Part shown: in pieces, positions 9,977 through 18,354 of the stretch
Position numbering within the stretch: the stretch's first letter is position 1
How the letters are laid out: each line of letters starts with the position of its first letter
Assembly (NCBI GenBank): GCA_013215055.1
Contig: JABSRQ010000018.1
Coordinates: 1,969 to 65,968 of the forward strand
DNA length: 64,000 bases
Direction of reading: 5' to 3'
Source of the DNA: Pseudomonadales bacterium
Lineage (GTDB): Bacteria > Pseudomonadota > Gammaproteobacteria > Pseudomonadales > DT-91
Translations under genes and position numbers: made by a program
Notes under the pieces: model-generated
The model's database searches: none
What the model saw: the letters and a program-made list of their open reading frames with translations, nothing else
Told to the model about the DNA's origin: nothing

Positions 9977-10062
9977 GATAAAAATTCAAGTGGATTAACT
10001 GCGTAGCGAAAGGTTTCACTCAAGCGATAAAAAAACAACCCCCCTTACTGATCGCATTGATG

Positions 10063-10437
10063 TTATTGCTCACTCATCCAATCCAACGCATCAACCTGAG
10101 TCGACATAATCTCCAAATTGTAGGGCATCTCTTCGGTGACTGACTCAAATACTTTACCAAGCTCTTTAAGCTCTTCACCAGGCAAAACCAATGCGACGTG
10201 GGCTCGTGTGTCAAAATCTCTCTGACAGATAATTTTCATGCCCACCTTCAGTGCTGCGGAAACGCCCTCCTTCACGGTAGCCTCAGTAAAATCCATAATC
10301 AATCTAGGATCATCTCTGTATTCGGCTTTCTCAAAAAGAAGGTGTTGAATACTCATGACATCTTCCGCCGTTATATCCCCCCTGAACTCGACAAAAAAAC
10401 AATCGCTGCGCTTTTCTAGCCATATGCCAAAATCCAT
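10063..10437 (-). CDS. Small cytoplasmic protein, STAS/SpoIIAA-like in appearance
   Basis: 124 residues, start fixed by GGAGGATTT directly before ATG on the minus strand. There is no signal peptide or membrane segment. The order of beta strands and helices (DCFFVEFRGDITAEDVMSI, then RLIMDFTEATVKEGVSAAL, then HVALVLPG) resembles the SpoIIAA/STAS-like fold used by anti-sigma antagonists and by proteins of unknown role. No conserved phospho-serine motif is evident. It stands alone between the porin and a repeat copy. The fold assignment is an inference from pattern only. Confidence 0.6.
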   Translation of the reverse strand: MDFGIWLEKRSDCFFVEFRGDITAEDVMSIQHLLFEKAEYRDDPRLIMDFTEATVKEGVSAALKVGMKIICQRDFDTRAHVALVLPGEELKELGKVFESVTEEMPYNLEIMSTQVDALDWMSEQ

Positions 10438-10640
10438 AAATCCTCCAAATCGCGGTGAAGATTAACTTTTACCCAGAACAGGGAGATTGATAAGTATTGG
10501 TTTAAGCATAGGTAGTAAACGGGTGTTTACAACTTATCGGGAATAGCCTGTTGTTTAATCAATAGTTAAAACATAACTGGCCTCTCCTATCGATTAACCC
10601 CAATATTCCAATCTGAAAAATGCAGTTTTTTAAAGGTATA

Positions 10641-10947
10641 AGGTATAAGAAAGATTAACGCGTAACGGGTTCAATTTCTATGTACAGTCTCCGTCTTTCA
10701 TAGTTATAAATGGTTTTAATAAAGAGCCGTCTGCCTGCTTAAAGCTAACAAGATTCCCTGGTTAAAATCTTCAGTTCTAAGCAGGGAGGATTGCCCGTCG
10801 AATAGCCTACCGGCTAAAAAAACCTGCTGAATTGATGTCACAGTAACTAGAAAAACACTTCAGATGGTGGATCTTGTGCTTCGGGAAATTGAAAGCGGGA
10901 GGGATAATATCTTCGTTTAAATCCAAATGCGTTAAAATCTTATCGAT
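10641..10947 (-). mobile_element. IS91/ISCR-like 3'-end fragment, copy 2
   Basis: Begins with AGGTATAAGAAAGATTAACG and carries the CCCTGGTTA hairpin (one arm mutated: TAAGCAGGG) and the GAATAGCCTACCGGCTA block. It runs on into the minus-strand transposase tail: IDKILTHLDLNEDIIPPAF, then a frameshifted end. It stops matching near 10947, earlier than copy 4. It sits 117 bases before the DUF4239-type gene. Confidence 0.75.
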
Positions 10948-11063
10948 CACCAGAGCTTCCTTATAGAAAATAACCTTTGAGCTATTTCACTGAAATTGTT
11001 AATACAAAGCTAATTGTAAATTTTTCAAGCTACTATATAACTTGAGAACTCTAGGACTTCGAC

Positions 11064-11828
11064 ATGATAGATTTTTTGCCACTGTGGGTGATGTTTCTCA
11101 TTATTGTCATCACCATCTATATCACTCTAATCGTCGGTTTTAAGATGGGAGTCAGGAGTTCTTCCGGTAATACAATTGCATCAGTACCACCAATAAGCTC
11201 GGTAGTTGCATCTATGTTGGGCTTACTGGCCTTTTTGTTAGCGCTGACTTTTAATTCTTCTGCCACACGCTACGAGGCTCGCAAGCTTCTATTGCTTGAT
11301 GATGCTAACGCGATTAACAAGGTTTACCTTTGGGCCGATTTCTTAGCCTCTGAAGATAGGCTAAAGGCAAAGGCTCTGCTGAAGGAGTATGTGGAAATAA
11401 GAATACAGATAGTTAAACAGCCCGAATTATTACAACAGGCACTGCTACGCACGAATGCTATACAGGCAGAGTTGTGGGGAATACAAAAAAATTATTTTGA
11501 CTTAGGTATAAAATTAGATTATGTAGGGAAATTCACAGATGCGGTTGTTGAGATGATTGATGTTCACAATAAACGTGTTGCATATGGGATACAATACCGT
11601 ATTCATTCGACGATTTTGTTTTCTTTGTTTGGTGTTGGTTTGTTATCGCTGGGGGCTTTGGGATACCAGTTTGGTATATCCGGAGGTACGCGCTATCACA
11701 TCAGCCTATTACTCGCGCTGTGTTTTGGCTCAATTTTACTGCTGATTCTTGATTTGGATCGTCCGGCAGAAGGCTCTATCAAAGTTGATCAGTTACCACT
11801 GTATCAGTTGTTGCATAGAATGCAGTAA
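11064..11828 (+). CDS. DUF4239-type (bestrophin-like) inner-membrane protein
   Basis: 254 residues with four predicted membrane segments: about 5-27, 45-66, 183-206 and 210-228. Between the pairs lies a hydrophilic helical domain. The patterns SVVASMLGLLAFLLALTF and SATRYEARKLLLLDDANAI are typical of the DUF4239/bestrophin-like domain, whose members have no established activity; ion-channel function is only suggested. It is flanked on both sides by IS91-like fragments (copies 2 and 3), so its present context is not ancestral. The C-terminus is intact and ends 26 bases before copy 3. Confidence 0.75.
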   Translation: MIDFLPLWVMFLIIVITIYITLIVGFKMGVRSSSGNTIASVPPISSVVASMLGLLAFLLALTFNSSATRYEARKLLLLDDANAINKVYLWADFLASEDRLKAKALLKEYVEIRIQIVKQPELLQQALLRTNAIQAELWGIQKNYFDLGIKLDYVGKFTDAVVEMIDVHNKRVAYGIQYRIHSTILFSLFGVGLLSLGALGYQFGISGGTRYHISLLLALCFGSILLLILDLDRPAEGSIKVDQLPLYQLLHRMQ

Positions 11829-11854
11829 GCCACTATTTCTAGCTGAAATAAGGA

Positions 11855-12122
11855 GGTATAAGAAGGATTAACGGGTAAATGGTTAATCTCTAGGTACTGT
11901 CTCCGTCTTTTATTGGTATATTTTGGTTCAAATAAAGAGCCGTCTGCCTGATTAAAGCTAACAAGATTCCCTGGTTAAAATCTTCAGTTCTAACCAGGGA
12001 GGATTGCCCGTCGAATAGCCTACCGGCTACAAAAATCTGCATGAATTGATGTCACAGTAATTAGAAAAATACTTCAGAAGGTGGCCTTTGTGCTTCGGGT
12101 AATTGAAAAACTGGAGGGATAA
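11855..12122 (-). mobile_element. IS91/ISCR-like 3'-end fragment, copy 3
   Basis: Starts GGTATAAGAAGGATTAACGGG, contains the perfect CCCTGGTTA/TAACCAGGG hairpin, and loses similarity at about 12122, inside the transposase tail. RND-pump coding sequence begins within about 15 bases of that point, so the junction is essentially flush. Confidence 0.75.
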
Positions 12123-12136
12123 GCGTCTATTTTTTA

Positions 12137-12633
12137 CTGAGTTTTCAGTTTATAAACTTCCGTGAGCCGATTATCGTCTTGATGAATATTCCCTTGGCGA
12201 TGATCGGTGTGATCTTGGGGCATAAATTAATGGGGCTGGATTTCACTATGCCCAGCATGTTTGGTTTTGTTTTGTTTCCCAGGCTGGCATTGTTGTTAAC
12301 GATTCAATCTTGCTGGTGGAATTTGTTAAGCGCCGCAGCCTGGAAGGCATGGCCTTGCATGATGCTGCAGGTCAGGCAGTAAGAGTTAGATTCAGGGCGA
12401 TCTTTTAAACCTCGGTGACGACTGTGGCCGGTATGTTGCCGCTGCTGTATGAAACCATTCTTCAAGCTCAGGTGTTAGTGCGATTAGTGACTAGCGGTGT
12501 CTTTGGTATGATGACCTCAACCTGTTTGTTGTTGCTGGTGTTGCCTTCTGCCTATGCCATTCTGGAAGACTTTGGCTGGCGGGAAGAGATGGTAGAAGAA
12601 GAGGGCAGTTCATCCAGCGCTGTGAAAGTTTAA
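12137..12633 (+). pseudogene. 3' remnant of an RND-family efflux transporter (AcrB type)
   Basis: Stitching frames gives the C-terminal membrane region of an RND pump: FREPIIVLMNIPLAMIGV, LMGLDFTMPSMFGF, a frameshift near 12280, then GIVVNDSILLVEF-like and RRSLEG segments in another frame. A TTA-to-TAA type stop follows near 12408, then TTVAGMLPLLYET and VLPSAYAILEDFGW. These are hallmark RND segments around TM10-TM12. Everything upstream (over 800 codons) is missing and replaced by IS91 copy 3. It cannot be functional. Confidence 0.85.
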
Positions 12634-12881
12634 TCGGTATCTCTTTCATGAGCGCGGTTAATTTGGCAGCCCATGCATTGAATGTACCGTCACTCACAAA
12701 AAAGTAAGGAGAAATTGCTTAATTGTGAAGTCTTAGGCAGACGCTGATAAATCACCAGCTAAACTATCCCGCAGCTGTACTTGTTGCATCGTTGCATCGC
12801 TTAATTTGTTAAGCTGTTTTCCTCTATTTAAAACACTATTAAAAGCGCTATATAAATATAACGATAAAGTGATCAACTCTG

Positions 12882-14033
12882 ATGAAAATACGATTAAACC
12901 CGTTTTATAAGCTAGCTGCGACAGCTGGCTTGATCGCCGCCGCTAGTCTGTCACAGGCCTTAAGCAATCCCGCCACGCTTTCCGAAGCCGATAAACAAGA
13001 GATTCTGGATTACCACAACACCGTACGTAGCGAGACTGCATTGGGTATTCGTCCAGCCGTTAGTGGTAATCAGCCCGTCGCGACTAATATGAATCAGTTG
13101 ATATGGGATACTGCCTTGGCGAAGGTTGCTAGCGACCGAGCAGCCATCTGTGATTTTTCTCATAATGACAATCGTGATACAGATGTGGATGCGGCGATGG
13201 GCACCGCATCTTTTGCGGCACCTAGAGCCTGGGGCATCGGTGAGAATATATATGTCTCAAGCCTTTATCCGGCGCAGATGCATTATATGTATTTGGATGA
13301 TGACTATGGTGTGATGGGCGGCCCTATTGGCTGGGCCGAAGAAAGCCAGGATTGGATCTTTGAATCTACGTATTCGGGTGCTTGCGAGGGGGCACTCTGT
13401 GGCCATTATACGCAGATGGTTTGGGCCAAGACGCGCTATATCGGCTGTGGCTATGCCAGCTGTCCAACAGGGGTGGCCAATACACCATTTACTGAGGGCA
13501 CGGTATTGGTATGTAACTATTACCCGTCGGCTAACTACCCTGATCAAAGCATTTATGTCAGTGGCACCAGTGCCGCCGATGTGGCCTCTGACTGCGAAGG
13601 CGATCGTAGTGCCGATGGTAATACCGGTCTCTGTGCAGAAGGCCTGGCATCGGATTATGTCAATAACGGTAATACCGTGGTAGATACCTGTGATGATGGT
13701 TTGAATCGCAGCTTATGTACCCTGGCTGAGCCCGACTATGATAACGACGGCAGTGCAGACAGCCTGGATGCCGATGATGATAATGACGGTGTTGATGATG
13801 CCTCTGATCAATGTCCACAAGGCACTATTGGCACTGGCATTGCGCCGTTAAATGCGGATATCGACGGTGATGGCTGTGATGATGTCACAGAGGACAATGA
13901 TGTGGTTGATCCCAATACTACGGATAACAGCACGGCGACGATTAAGCCTCCTAAATCCAGTGGTATGGCGGGGTTTTCACTGCTGTTATTACTGGGGCTG
14001 AGCACCCGTTTACGCAAGAGGCGCTGGATATAA
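12882..14033 (+). CDS. Secreted CAP-superfamily (SCP/PR-1-like) protein with calcium-binding repeats
   Basis: 383 residues. A signal peptide (1-28) is followed by a CAP domain (about 38-225) that is unusually eukaryote-like. CAP1 is GHYTQMVWAKTRYIGCG and CAP2 is VLVCNYYPSANY, with cysteines placed as in PR-1/CRISP proteins and candidate active-site histidines in SHND and GHYTQ. Residues about 285-345 are aspartate-rich thrombospondin type 3-like repeats (DYDNDGSADSLDADDDNDGV) that bind calcium in other proteins. The C-terminus has glycine, a hydrophobic stretch and an arginine cluster (GFSLLLLLGLSTRLRKRR), resembling a GlyGly-CTERM-like sorting tail though without the full motif. The likely location is secreted or surface-attached. 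Confidence 0.9.
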   Translation: MKIRLNPFYKLAATAGLIAAASLSQALSNPATLSEADKQEILDYHNTVRSETALGIRPAVSGNQPVATNMNQLIWDTALAKVASDRAAICDFSHNDNRDTDVDAAMGTASFAAPRAWGIGENIYVSSLYPAQMHYMYLDDDYGVMGGPIGWAEESQDWIFESTYSGACEGALCGHYTQMVWAKTRYIGCGYASCPTGVANTPFTEGTVLVCNYYPSANYPDQSIYVSGTSAADVASDCEGDRSADGNTGLCAEGLASDYVNNGNTVVDTCDDGLNRSLCTLAEPDYDNDGSADSLDADDDNDGVDDASDQCPQGTIGTGIAPLNADIDGDGCDDVTEDNDVVDPNTTDNSTATIKPPKSSGMAGFSLLLLLGLSTRLRKRRWI

Positions 14034-14081
14034 GCGCCGGTAGCTCTTAATACTTACTCAAGAGCATATTCACGGCGCTTA

Positions 14082-14262
14082 TTCATTTACTTCGCGCCAA
14101 TAAACTATACAGTCGTGACCTCTATAAGCACCAAACTTCAGCTCTACATCGGGGAGCCGCCCCATACTTCCAGTCCAGTTATACTGCAGCCATGGTAAGG
14201 TGGAAATGTCGACGGAGAGGGTTATTTTTTCGCTATTACCACTGCCTGGTATATCGATGGTG
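14082..14262 (-). pseudogene. C-terminal remnant of an MshQ-like (DUF6701) protein
   Basis: On the minus strand the sequence encodes LPWLQYNWTGSMG, then VELKFGAYRGHDCIVYWREV and a stop. The ending 'F-G-x-Y-R-G-x-D-x-x-I-Y-W-R-E' is the characteristic close of DUF6701 proteins such as MSHA pilus MshQ. Only about 60 residues remain. The upstream part is replaced at about 14262 by an oppositely oriented hypothetical gene. I know of no other gene ending this way, so I am fairly confident despite the short length. Confidence 0.65.
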
Positions 14263-14655
14263 AGCAAAGAAGCCACCGTTGTTTTCAGAGGAGAGGTTTT
14301 AGTAAAAGGTAAAAACCAGTGGATCTGCATGCCTGATGACAATGTCCTTATGTGCAACGATGCAACATGGATGGCAATGATGAAAGCGGTAGGTGATAAA
14401 GCACCTTTTAGCACTACAAAAATGGGGTTCTCATATATGCTGCAAGGTGACTCTGGTGTGAGTAATTCCGATCCTTATCATCCTAATCATAAGGCTGCAA
14501 AAGACTATATTAAAGAAGGCCCACATCTGATGATTATTGTGCCCAAGGAGTTGTTAATGGGGATCACTGATGATCCACATGTAGATGGCCCCTATGTGAT
14601 GTGGAAAGATACATCTTATGCCCACATCATGATTCCAATTGCTAAAAGAGAGTAG
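14263..14655 (+). pseudogene. 5'-truncated hypothetical protein gene (chimeric start)
   Basis: The frame is open from a GTG at 14200, but codons before about 14262 are antisense to the MshQ-like remnant, so the first 20 residues are not original. The remainder (SKEATVVFRGEVLVKGKNQW, then WICMPDD, FSYMLQGDSGVSNSDPY, PHLMIIVPKELL and VMWKDTSYAHIMIPIA) matches my memory of a recurrent exported hypothetical family with a pattern 'G-W-T-C-x-P-D ... Y-M-L-Q-G-D ... P-H-x-M-I-x-V-P ... M-W-x-x-T-x-Y-A-H-I-M-x-P'. Function unknown. It lacks a signal peptide, so any product would be mislocalised. Confidence 0.55.
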
Positions 14656-14871
14656 AGCATAGAAGAATTGACGATCCTAGCTGTAGGAGCCAACCCTCAT
14701 AAAATTAGTCAGCATCGTTTCAAGTTAACCGCCCCATCCAAAGCCGGTTATATGCCAACTGCAGGCATTGATCACTTACACTAGCGACAGGCAAAGCAGA
14801 TAGGGAAATATCTATATTTTACCCGTTTCATATCATTGATTAACTCCGATGATAGCGAATGGCCTAGGCGG

Positions 14872-15444
14872 CTAATCCTCATCACTGCGACCCAATATTA
14901 ACAATATATTGGCTCCCTCAGGAACTTGTTTAAGCGGGGCATAGGTTATTCCCTGGGGGTAAGTCATTAACCAATGACGTATATTCTCACTAGAGGGCTG
15001 GGATAGGCTCATCGGCAGGCTAACCCTGCCTGAGAAAGCCAGACTGGCCCATTGAGCATTAACCTGCGCCGTCGTTTTATTCAGCAGCTGTCGATAGAAA
15101 ATTTTACGCTCGACTGATTGAATAGGCCAATCCAGTAACGAAATTTTCCCAACGGGCTTAAGAAATTTTATTTTTCCAATAAAAATCATCTTCGCCTTGA
15201 CCCTGCTTATTGGATTCATTTCGGGGTTTAAGGTGAATATGGCATACTCTTCGGCCTGGGCAGCATGACTCAATGAACCTAGGCTGATAGACAGTATCAA
15301 CACGCATCTAATTGCCATTATATTGTGAGGTATCATTAGTGATAACAAAAAATCACCCAATATTTTTATAGCGGCTGGTATACATAAGCAAACCCGCATC
15401 ATCCGCTGCGGTGCATATTCTGTCAGGCTTTTTTCAGTTGCCAA
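14872..15444 (-). CDS. Small periplasmic phosphate-binding-like protein, second copy
   Basis: Up to 190 residues. The longest frame starts at a TTG (15444) preceded by AGGAAAGGTCAGCTT, a good ribosome-binding site. ATGs at 15336 and 15318 would give a more normal signal peptide (RCVLILSISLGSLSHAAQA), so the true start is uncertain. The mature part shows the same pattern as the protein at 8106: a proline/arginine start, VKAKMIFIGKIKFL, FYRQLLNKTTAQVNAQW, and the end YPQGITYAPL in place of the 'G-A-I-G-Y' motif. It lies downstream of a porin on the same strand. Confidence 0.68.
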   Translation of the reverse strand: MATEKSLTEYAPQRMMRVCLCIPAAIKILGDFLLSLMIPHNIMAIRCVLILSISLGSLSHAAQAEEYAIFTLNPEMNPISRVKAKMIFIGKIKFLKPVGKISLLDWPIQSVERKIFYRQLLNKTTAQVNAQWASLAFSGRVSLPMSLSQPSSENIRHWLMTYPQGITYAPLKQVPEGANILLILGRSDED

Positions 15445-15602
15445 AAGCTGACCTTTCCTAAGTCCCTGCCAAATGAATTCAGCATTTTTTAGAAACAGTC
15501 TTAACGCTATGTTATTGCACCTTAGCTGAGAAATATCACATTCCAGTATTGTCAGGGCAGTACGCTTCCATGTGTTCCGCAGTTCAAATTTTCATCATTC
15601 TC

Positions 15603-16754
15603 TTAAAAAATAAAATCAAGACTCAGCCCAAACATATCAACAGATTTATCACTGGGGTTATCGTTAAATAAACCATCACCTATTTCGGTATTAATTTTGC
15701 TGTATTCCGCTTTTATTTTGATATTGAGGCTTAATTCATAGGATAGACCCGCGCTCAATATATCCTGATCATCAGTGAGGAAATTCCGACCTTTTTTCAG
15801 ATGTTGCTGTGTAATAAACGGGACAAACCCGCCTATGCGATAAGCCACAGAAACATAGCTGGACTTGGCTTCGGCCATTTCATTGCCCATAACGTACATG
15901 GGCATTTCGGGGGATGGCACATCGATATCCATGATGACTTTGGCATGCTCTGCAAATATCACGATATTTTTCCAGTCAACAAGCAGGCTTAGCAGTCTTG
16001 CCTGATGCTTTTTGCCTTCCATCAGCATGCCCATCATGCTGTCGTGGTCCGAAGGGTACATGGTGCCCGAGTAATGTGAAATCTGTAGCTGAAGCCAATC
16101 CTGATACGAGGCGCCCAAGGTAATGCCTGTCATACCTTTGACTGTCATTTCTTCAAGCCCTACCTCACCGCCAAAAATCTCGGCATCGATGAGCCACTCA
16201 TCAAATAACAGGCTTTCATAATAGAGGCTGCCACCCGTGAAAGATTCGCGGGTGGCTTGAGGGCCGCCGGCACTCATTTGCGCATGCGGGCCTTTTTCTG
16301 AATAGATAACGGGAGGTGGCGTAATCCAGGAATAGCTATAACCCACATCGATATATTCATTGATCAATCCGACAGGGAATTTAATAAGGCCGGCCCGGGC
16401 GGTAAAAGCGCTATTAATCTGATAATTAATAAATCCCCAGTCCAATTCAGTTTGATAACCGTCGTGATATTCCGCCATAAATTGCGACAATAGTTCGGTT
16501 TTTTCATCAATTTTAACTCTTACATTCAGTGCCAGTCTTGTGCCTTCAAAACTACCATCTTCATTGATGCCGCTACTGTGTGCATGGCCATCAAATGATT
16601 GTTCTATATCGGTTTTTCGGTAATTTATATTGCCGAAACCGGATATTTTGAACCGTTCTGTCAAGTCTTTTGCTTGCACAATCACTGAATGTTGGCAGCA
16701 AAGAAATACGACAAAGAATTTAAAAAGACGGCACTTCAATAAATGGCGGGGCAT
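15603..16754 (-). CDS. Outer-membrane porin-like beta-barrel protein, second copy
   Basis: 383 residues. A signal peptide (about 1-28) is followed by a barrel beginning FKISGFGNINYRKTD and containing the porin-like FTARAGLIKFPVGLINEYID. It ends in phenylalanine (LSLDFIF), as expected for outer-membrane barrels. The central loop is methionine-rich (SMMGMLMEGKK). It precedes the small binding-like gene by about 160 bases on the minus strand, so the pair has the reverse order of the pair at 8.1-9.9 kb. The two porins share layout but little sequence that I can see, so ancient rather than recent duplication is likely. Confidence 0.8.
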   Translation of the reverse strand: MPRHLLKCRLFKFFVVFLCCQHSVIVQAKDLTERFKISGFGNINYRKTDIEQSFDGHAHSSGINEDGSFEGTRLALNVRVKIDEKTELLSQFMAEYHDGYQTELDWGFINYQINSAFTARAGLIKFPVGLINEYIDVGYSYSWITPPPVIYSEKGPHAQMSAGGPQATRESFTGGSLYYESLLFDEWLIDAEIFGGEVGLEEMTVKGMTGITLGASYQDWLQLQISHYSGTMYPSDHDSMMGMLMEGKKHQARLLSLLVDWKNIVIFAEHAKVIMDIDVPSPEMPMYVMGNEMAEAKSSYVSVAYRIGGFVPFITQQHLKKGRNFLTDDQDILSAGLSYELSLNIKIKAEYSKINTEIGDGLFNDNPSDKSVDMFGLSLDFIF

Positions 16755-17030
16755 ATTTAACTTCCGTTGTCATCGAGTACAGAAATCAATCTTTTTTATT
16801 AACAATATGAGTATTTAACATAGCAATAGAAGAGAGATTCTGACAGCCATGTAAGCACATTAGTTTTACTGTGGCCCTTGCTACAGCAATAGAGATATGG
16901 CTAGCCTAATACAATGCTTTTACTAATATGGCCGATAAAAGATAGTCGAATAAATGTTTTATCAATGGGTTTTCTTATCGGAGATAAAACGATAACGGCA
17001 CCTAAAATCCTACTCTGTGAATAGAGTGAG
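16755..17030. other. Intergenic region upstream of the second porin
   Basis: No gene recognised. It should contain the minus-strand promoter of the porin pair; no confident promoter elements seen. Confidence 0.4.
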
Positions 17031-17180
17031 CTACGATTTAAAAGCCTTCGTTAATGAAATAGTTGAAGAAAAGTGTTCGCCTGTTTTTTCACCTTCATAG
17101 ACAAATTTGTCTGCCCCAAAATCGCAGGTGGCATAGTGGGTTTTATCATTGCTGGAGACTAGAAAACCTAAAGGACTCAT
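17031..17180 (-). CDS. Possible 49-residue small protein or gene tail
   Basis: ATG at 17180 to TAG at 17031 on the minus strand: MSPLGFLVSSNDKTHYATCD, then FGADKFVYEGEKTGEHFSST and ISLTKAF. The composition is protein-like and includes one cysteine, but there is no ribosome-binding site and a TAG lies 8 codons upstream in frame. It could be a small gene or the end of a broken one. I do not recognise the family. Confidence 0.25.
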   Translation of the reverse strand: MSPLGFLVSSNDKTHYATCDFGADKFVYEGEKTGEHFSSTISLTKAFKS

Positions 17181-17356
17181 TTTAATTCTATCAATATATT
17201 GCTATATGAAGGGGGTTTTCTGTATATCCGTTCTTCAGTAAGGTTTAACGCTATTCACTACAGATAAGTTGTGCAAATTAGAGTGCACTGTTCGCTGCAA
17301 TTATTTTACTGACGGCACTTTTACAATAGCCTGCCACATGATTAGGCTTGTAAGCC

Positions 17357-17638
17357 TCAAACTGCACTAGAAGAACCGATGTTCGTTCCAAAGCGGACTT
17401 TACTGACGAGGTAGACATTAAAGTACCGTGAGGCTTGGTTGACAGCCTGCATAGCCAGATCTGCTTGTGATTCTTTTAGGTACCCTTTAAAGTCACAGGC
17501 CAAGATCAATGCAACGTTTTCCATAAGCCTTTCCCTGACGATAGTCTCAGAGGCAGTAACGTTAATAGCTGAAAAATACAATAAAAAAGTAATCAGTAAC
17601 TTTCTAATCAAGAATACTGGGTTTCTATCTCCTAACAT
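17357..17638 (-). CDS. Small exported protein of unknown function
   Basis: The ATG at 17638 is chosen because GGAGAAAGCG precedes it; an in-frame ATG at 17662 would add 8 residues. 93 residues with a signal peptide (FLIRKLLITFLLYFSAI, then NVTASE). The mature part is about 60 residues with one cysteine (ALILACDFKGYLKESQADLA) and an amphipathic helix. No family recognised. It has no close operon partner: the nearest genes are separated by repeats or non-coding DNA. Confidence 0.45.
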   Translation of the reverse strand: MLGDRNPVFLIRKLLITFLLYFSAINVTASETIVRERLMENVALILACDFKGYLKESQADLAMQAVNQASRYFNVYLVSKVRFGTNIGSSSAV

Positions 17639-17759
17639 CGCTTTCTCCATTGCGCGAATCATGAGTAATCAGCGGCATGTCTAACATAGCTGCCTTATAC
17701 TTCATCGCTGGAGTATTAAATGTAGATTCTAGATATGCGCTGTCAATAAACGCATGGGT

Positions 17760-17840
17760 TTAAGCGTTGAGTAATTTTTCTAGGCGTTGTTTTATGGATG
17801 CGGCCGAATCTTCGATTGTGATGGTAGATGGCTTGTCCAT
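17760..17840 (-). CDS. Possible 26-residue leader or gene fragment
   Basis: ATG at 17840 preceded by AGGATAATTCA, a well-spaced ribosome-binding site. It encodes MDKPSTITIEDSAASIKQRL, then EKLLNA and stop. It sits about 60 bases from the outer end of IS91 copy 4 and may be the start of a gene broken by deletion. The function is unknown. Confidence 0.25.
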   Translation of the reverse strand: MDKPSTITIEDSAASIKQRLEKLLNA

Positions 17841-17900
17841 TGAATTATCCTGTTCTTGTATTGACTAGGCGACTCTTGCCTCAGCACCTTTCTGTTAGAA

Positions 17901-18340
17901 AGGTAAGAAGGATTAACGTGTAAATGGTTCAATCTCACTGTGCCATGTGAGGTTTTAATTTTTATAACTGGTTTTAATAAAGAGCCGTCTGCCTGATTAA
18001 AGCTAACAAGATTCCCTGGTTAAAATATTCAGTTCTAACAATGGAGTATTGGCCGTCGAATAGCCTACCGGCTAAAAAACCTGCATGAATTGATGTCACC
18101 GTAACTAGAAAAACACTTCAGAAGGTGGACCTTGTGCTTCGGGAAATTGAAAAGCAGGAGGGATAATATCTTCGTTTAAATCCAAATGCGTTAAAATCTT
18201 ATCAATGATGTGCAGGGATTGAACTAATGCTGTGGGCGTAGGATGAGCAGGAACGGTCACCAATGGATCTTTGATACAGGCAATGATTTTTACCTTGCCA
18301 CCGCATTGATTGCAAACTTCTAGATCTTACTGGATATCGA
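17901..18340 (-). mobile_element. IS91/ISCR-like 3'-end fragment, copy 4, with transposase tail
   Basis: Longest of the five copies. From the outer terminus (AGGTAAGAAGGATTAACG at 17901) it runs inward through the hairpin block to a TAG at 18105 and then a readable minus-strand transposase end: DLEVCNQCGGKVKIIACIKD, PLVTVPAHPTPTALVQSL, IDKILTHLDLNEDIIPPAF, then FPEAQGPPSEVFF and stop. CxxCGG followed by K-I-I-A-C-I-K-D-P is the zinc-ribbon signature of IS91-family Y2 transposases. An in-frame TAA three codons into the remnant and the loss of the catalytic domain make it non-functional. The stop-to-end distance is about 205 bases. Confidence 0.85.
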
Positions 18341-18354
18341 TGAAGCCTCAAATA

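Noticed and set aside
14200-14262. Start of the 151-codon plus-strand frame as a true N-terminus
   Set aside because: These codons are antisense to a recognisable MshQ-like C-terminus, so the start is chimeric.
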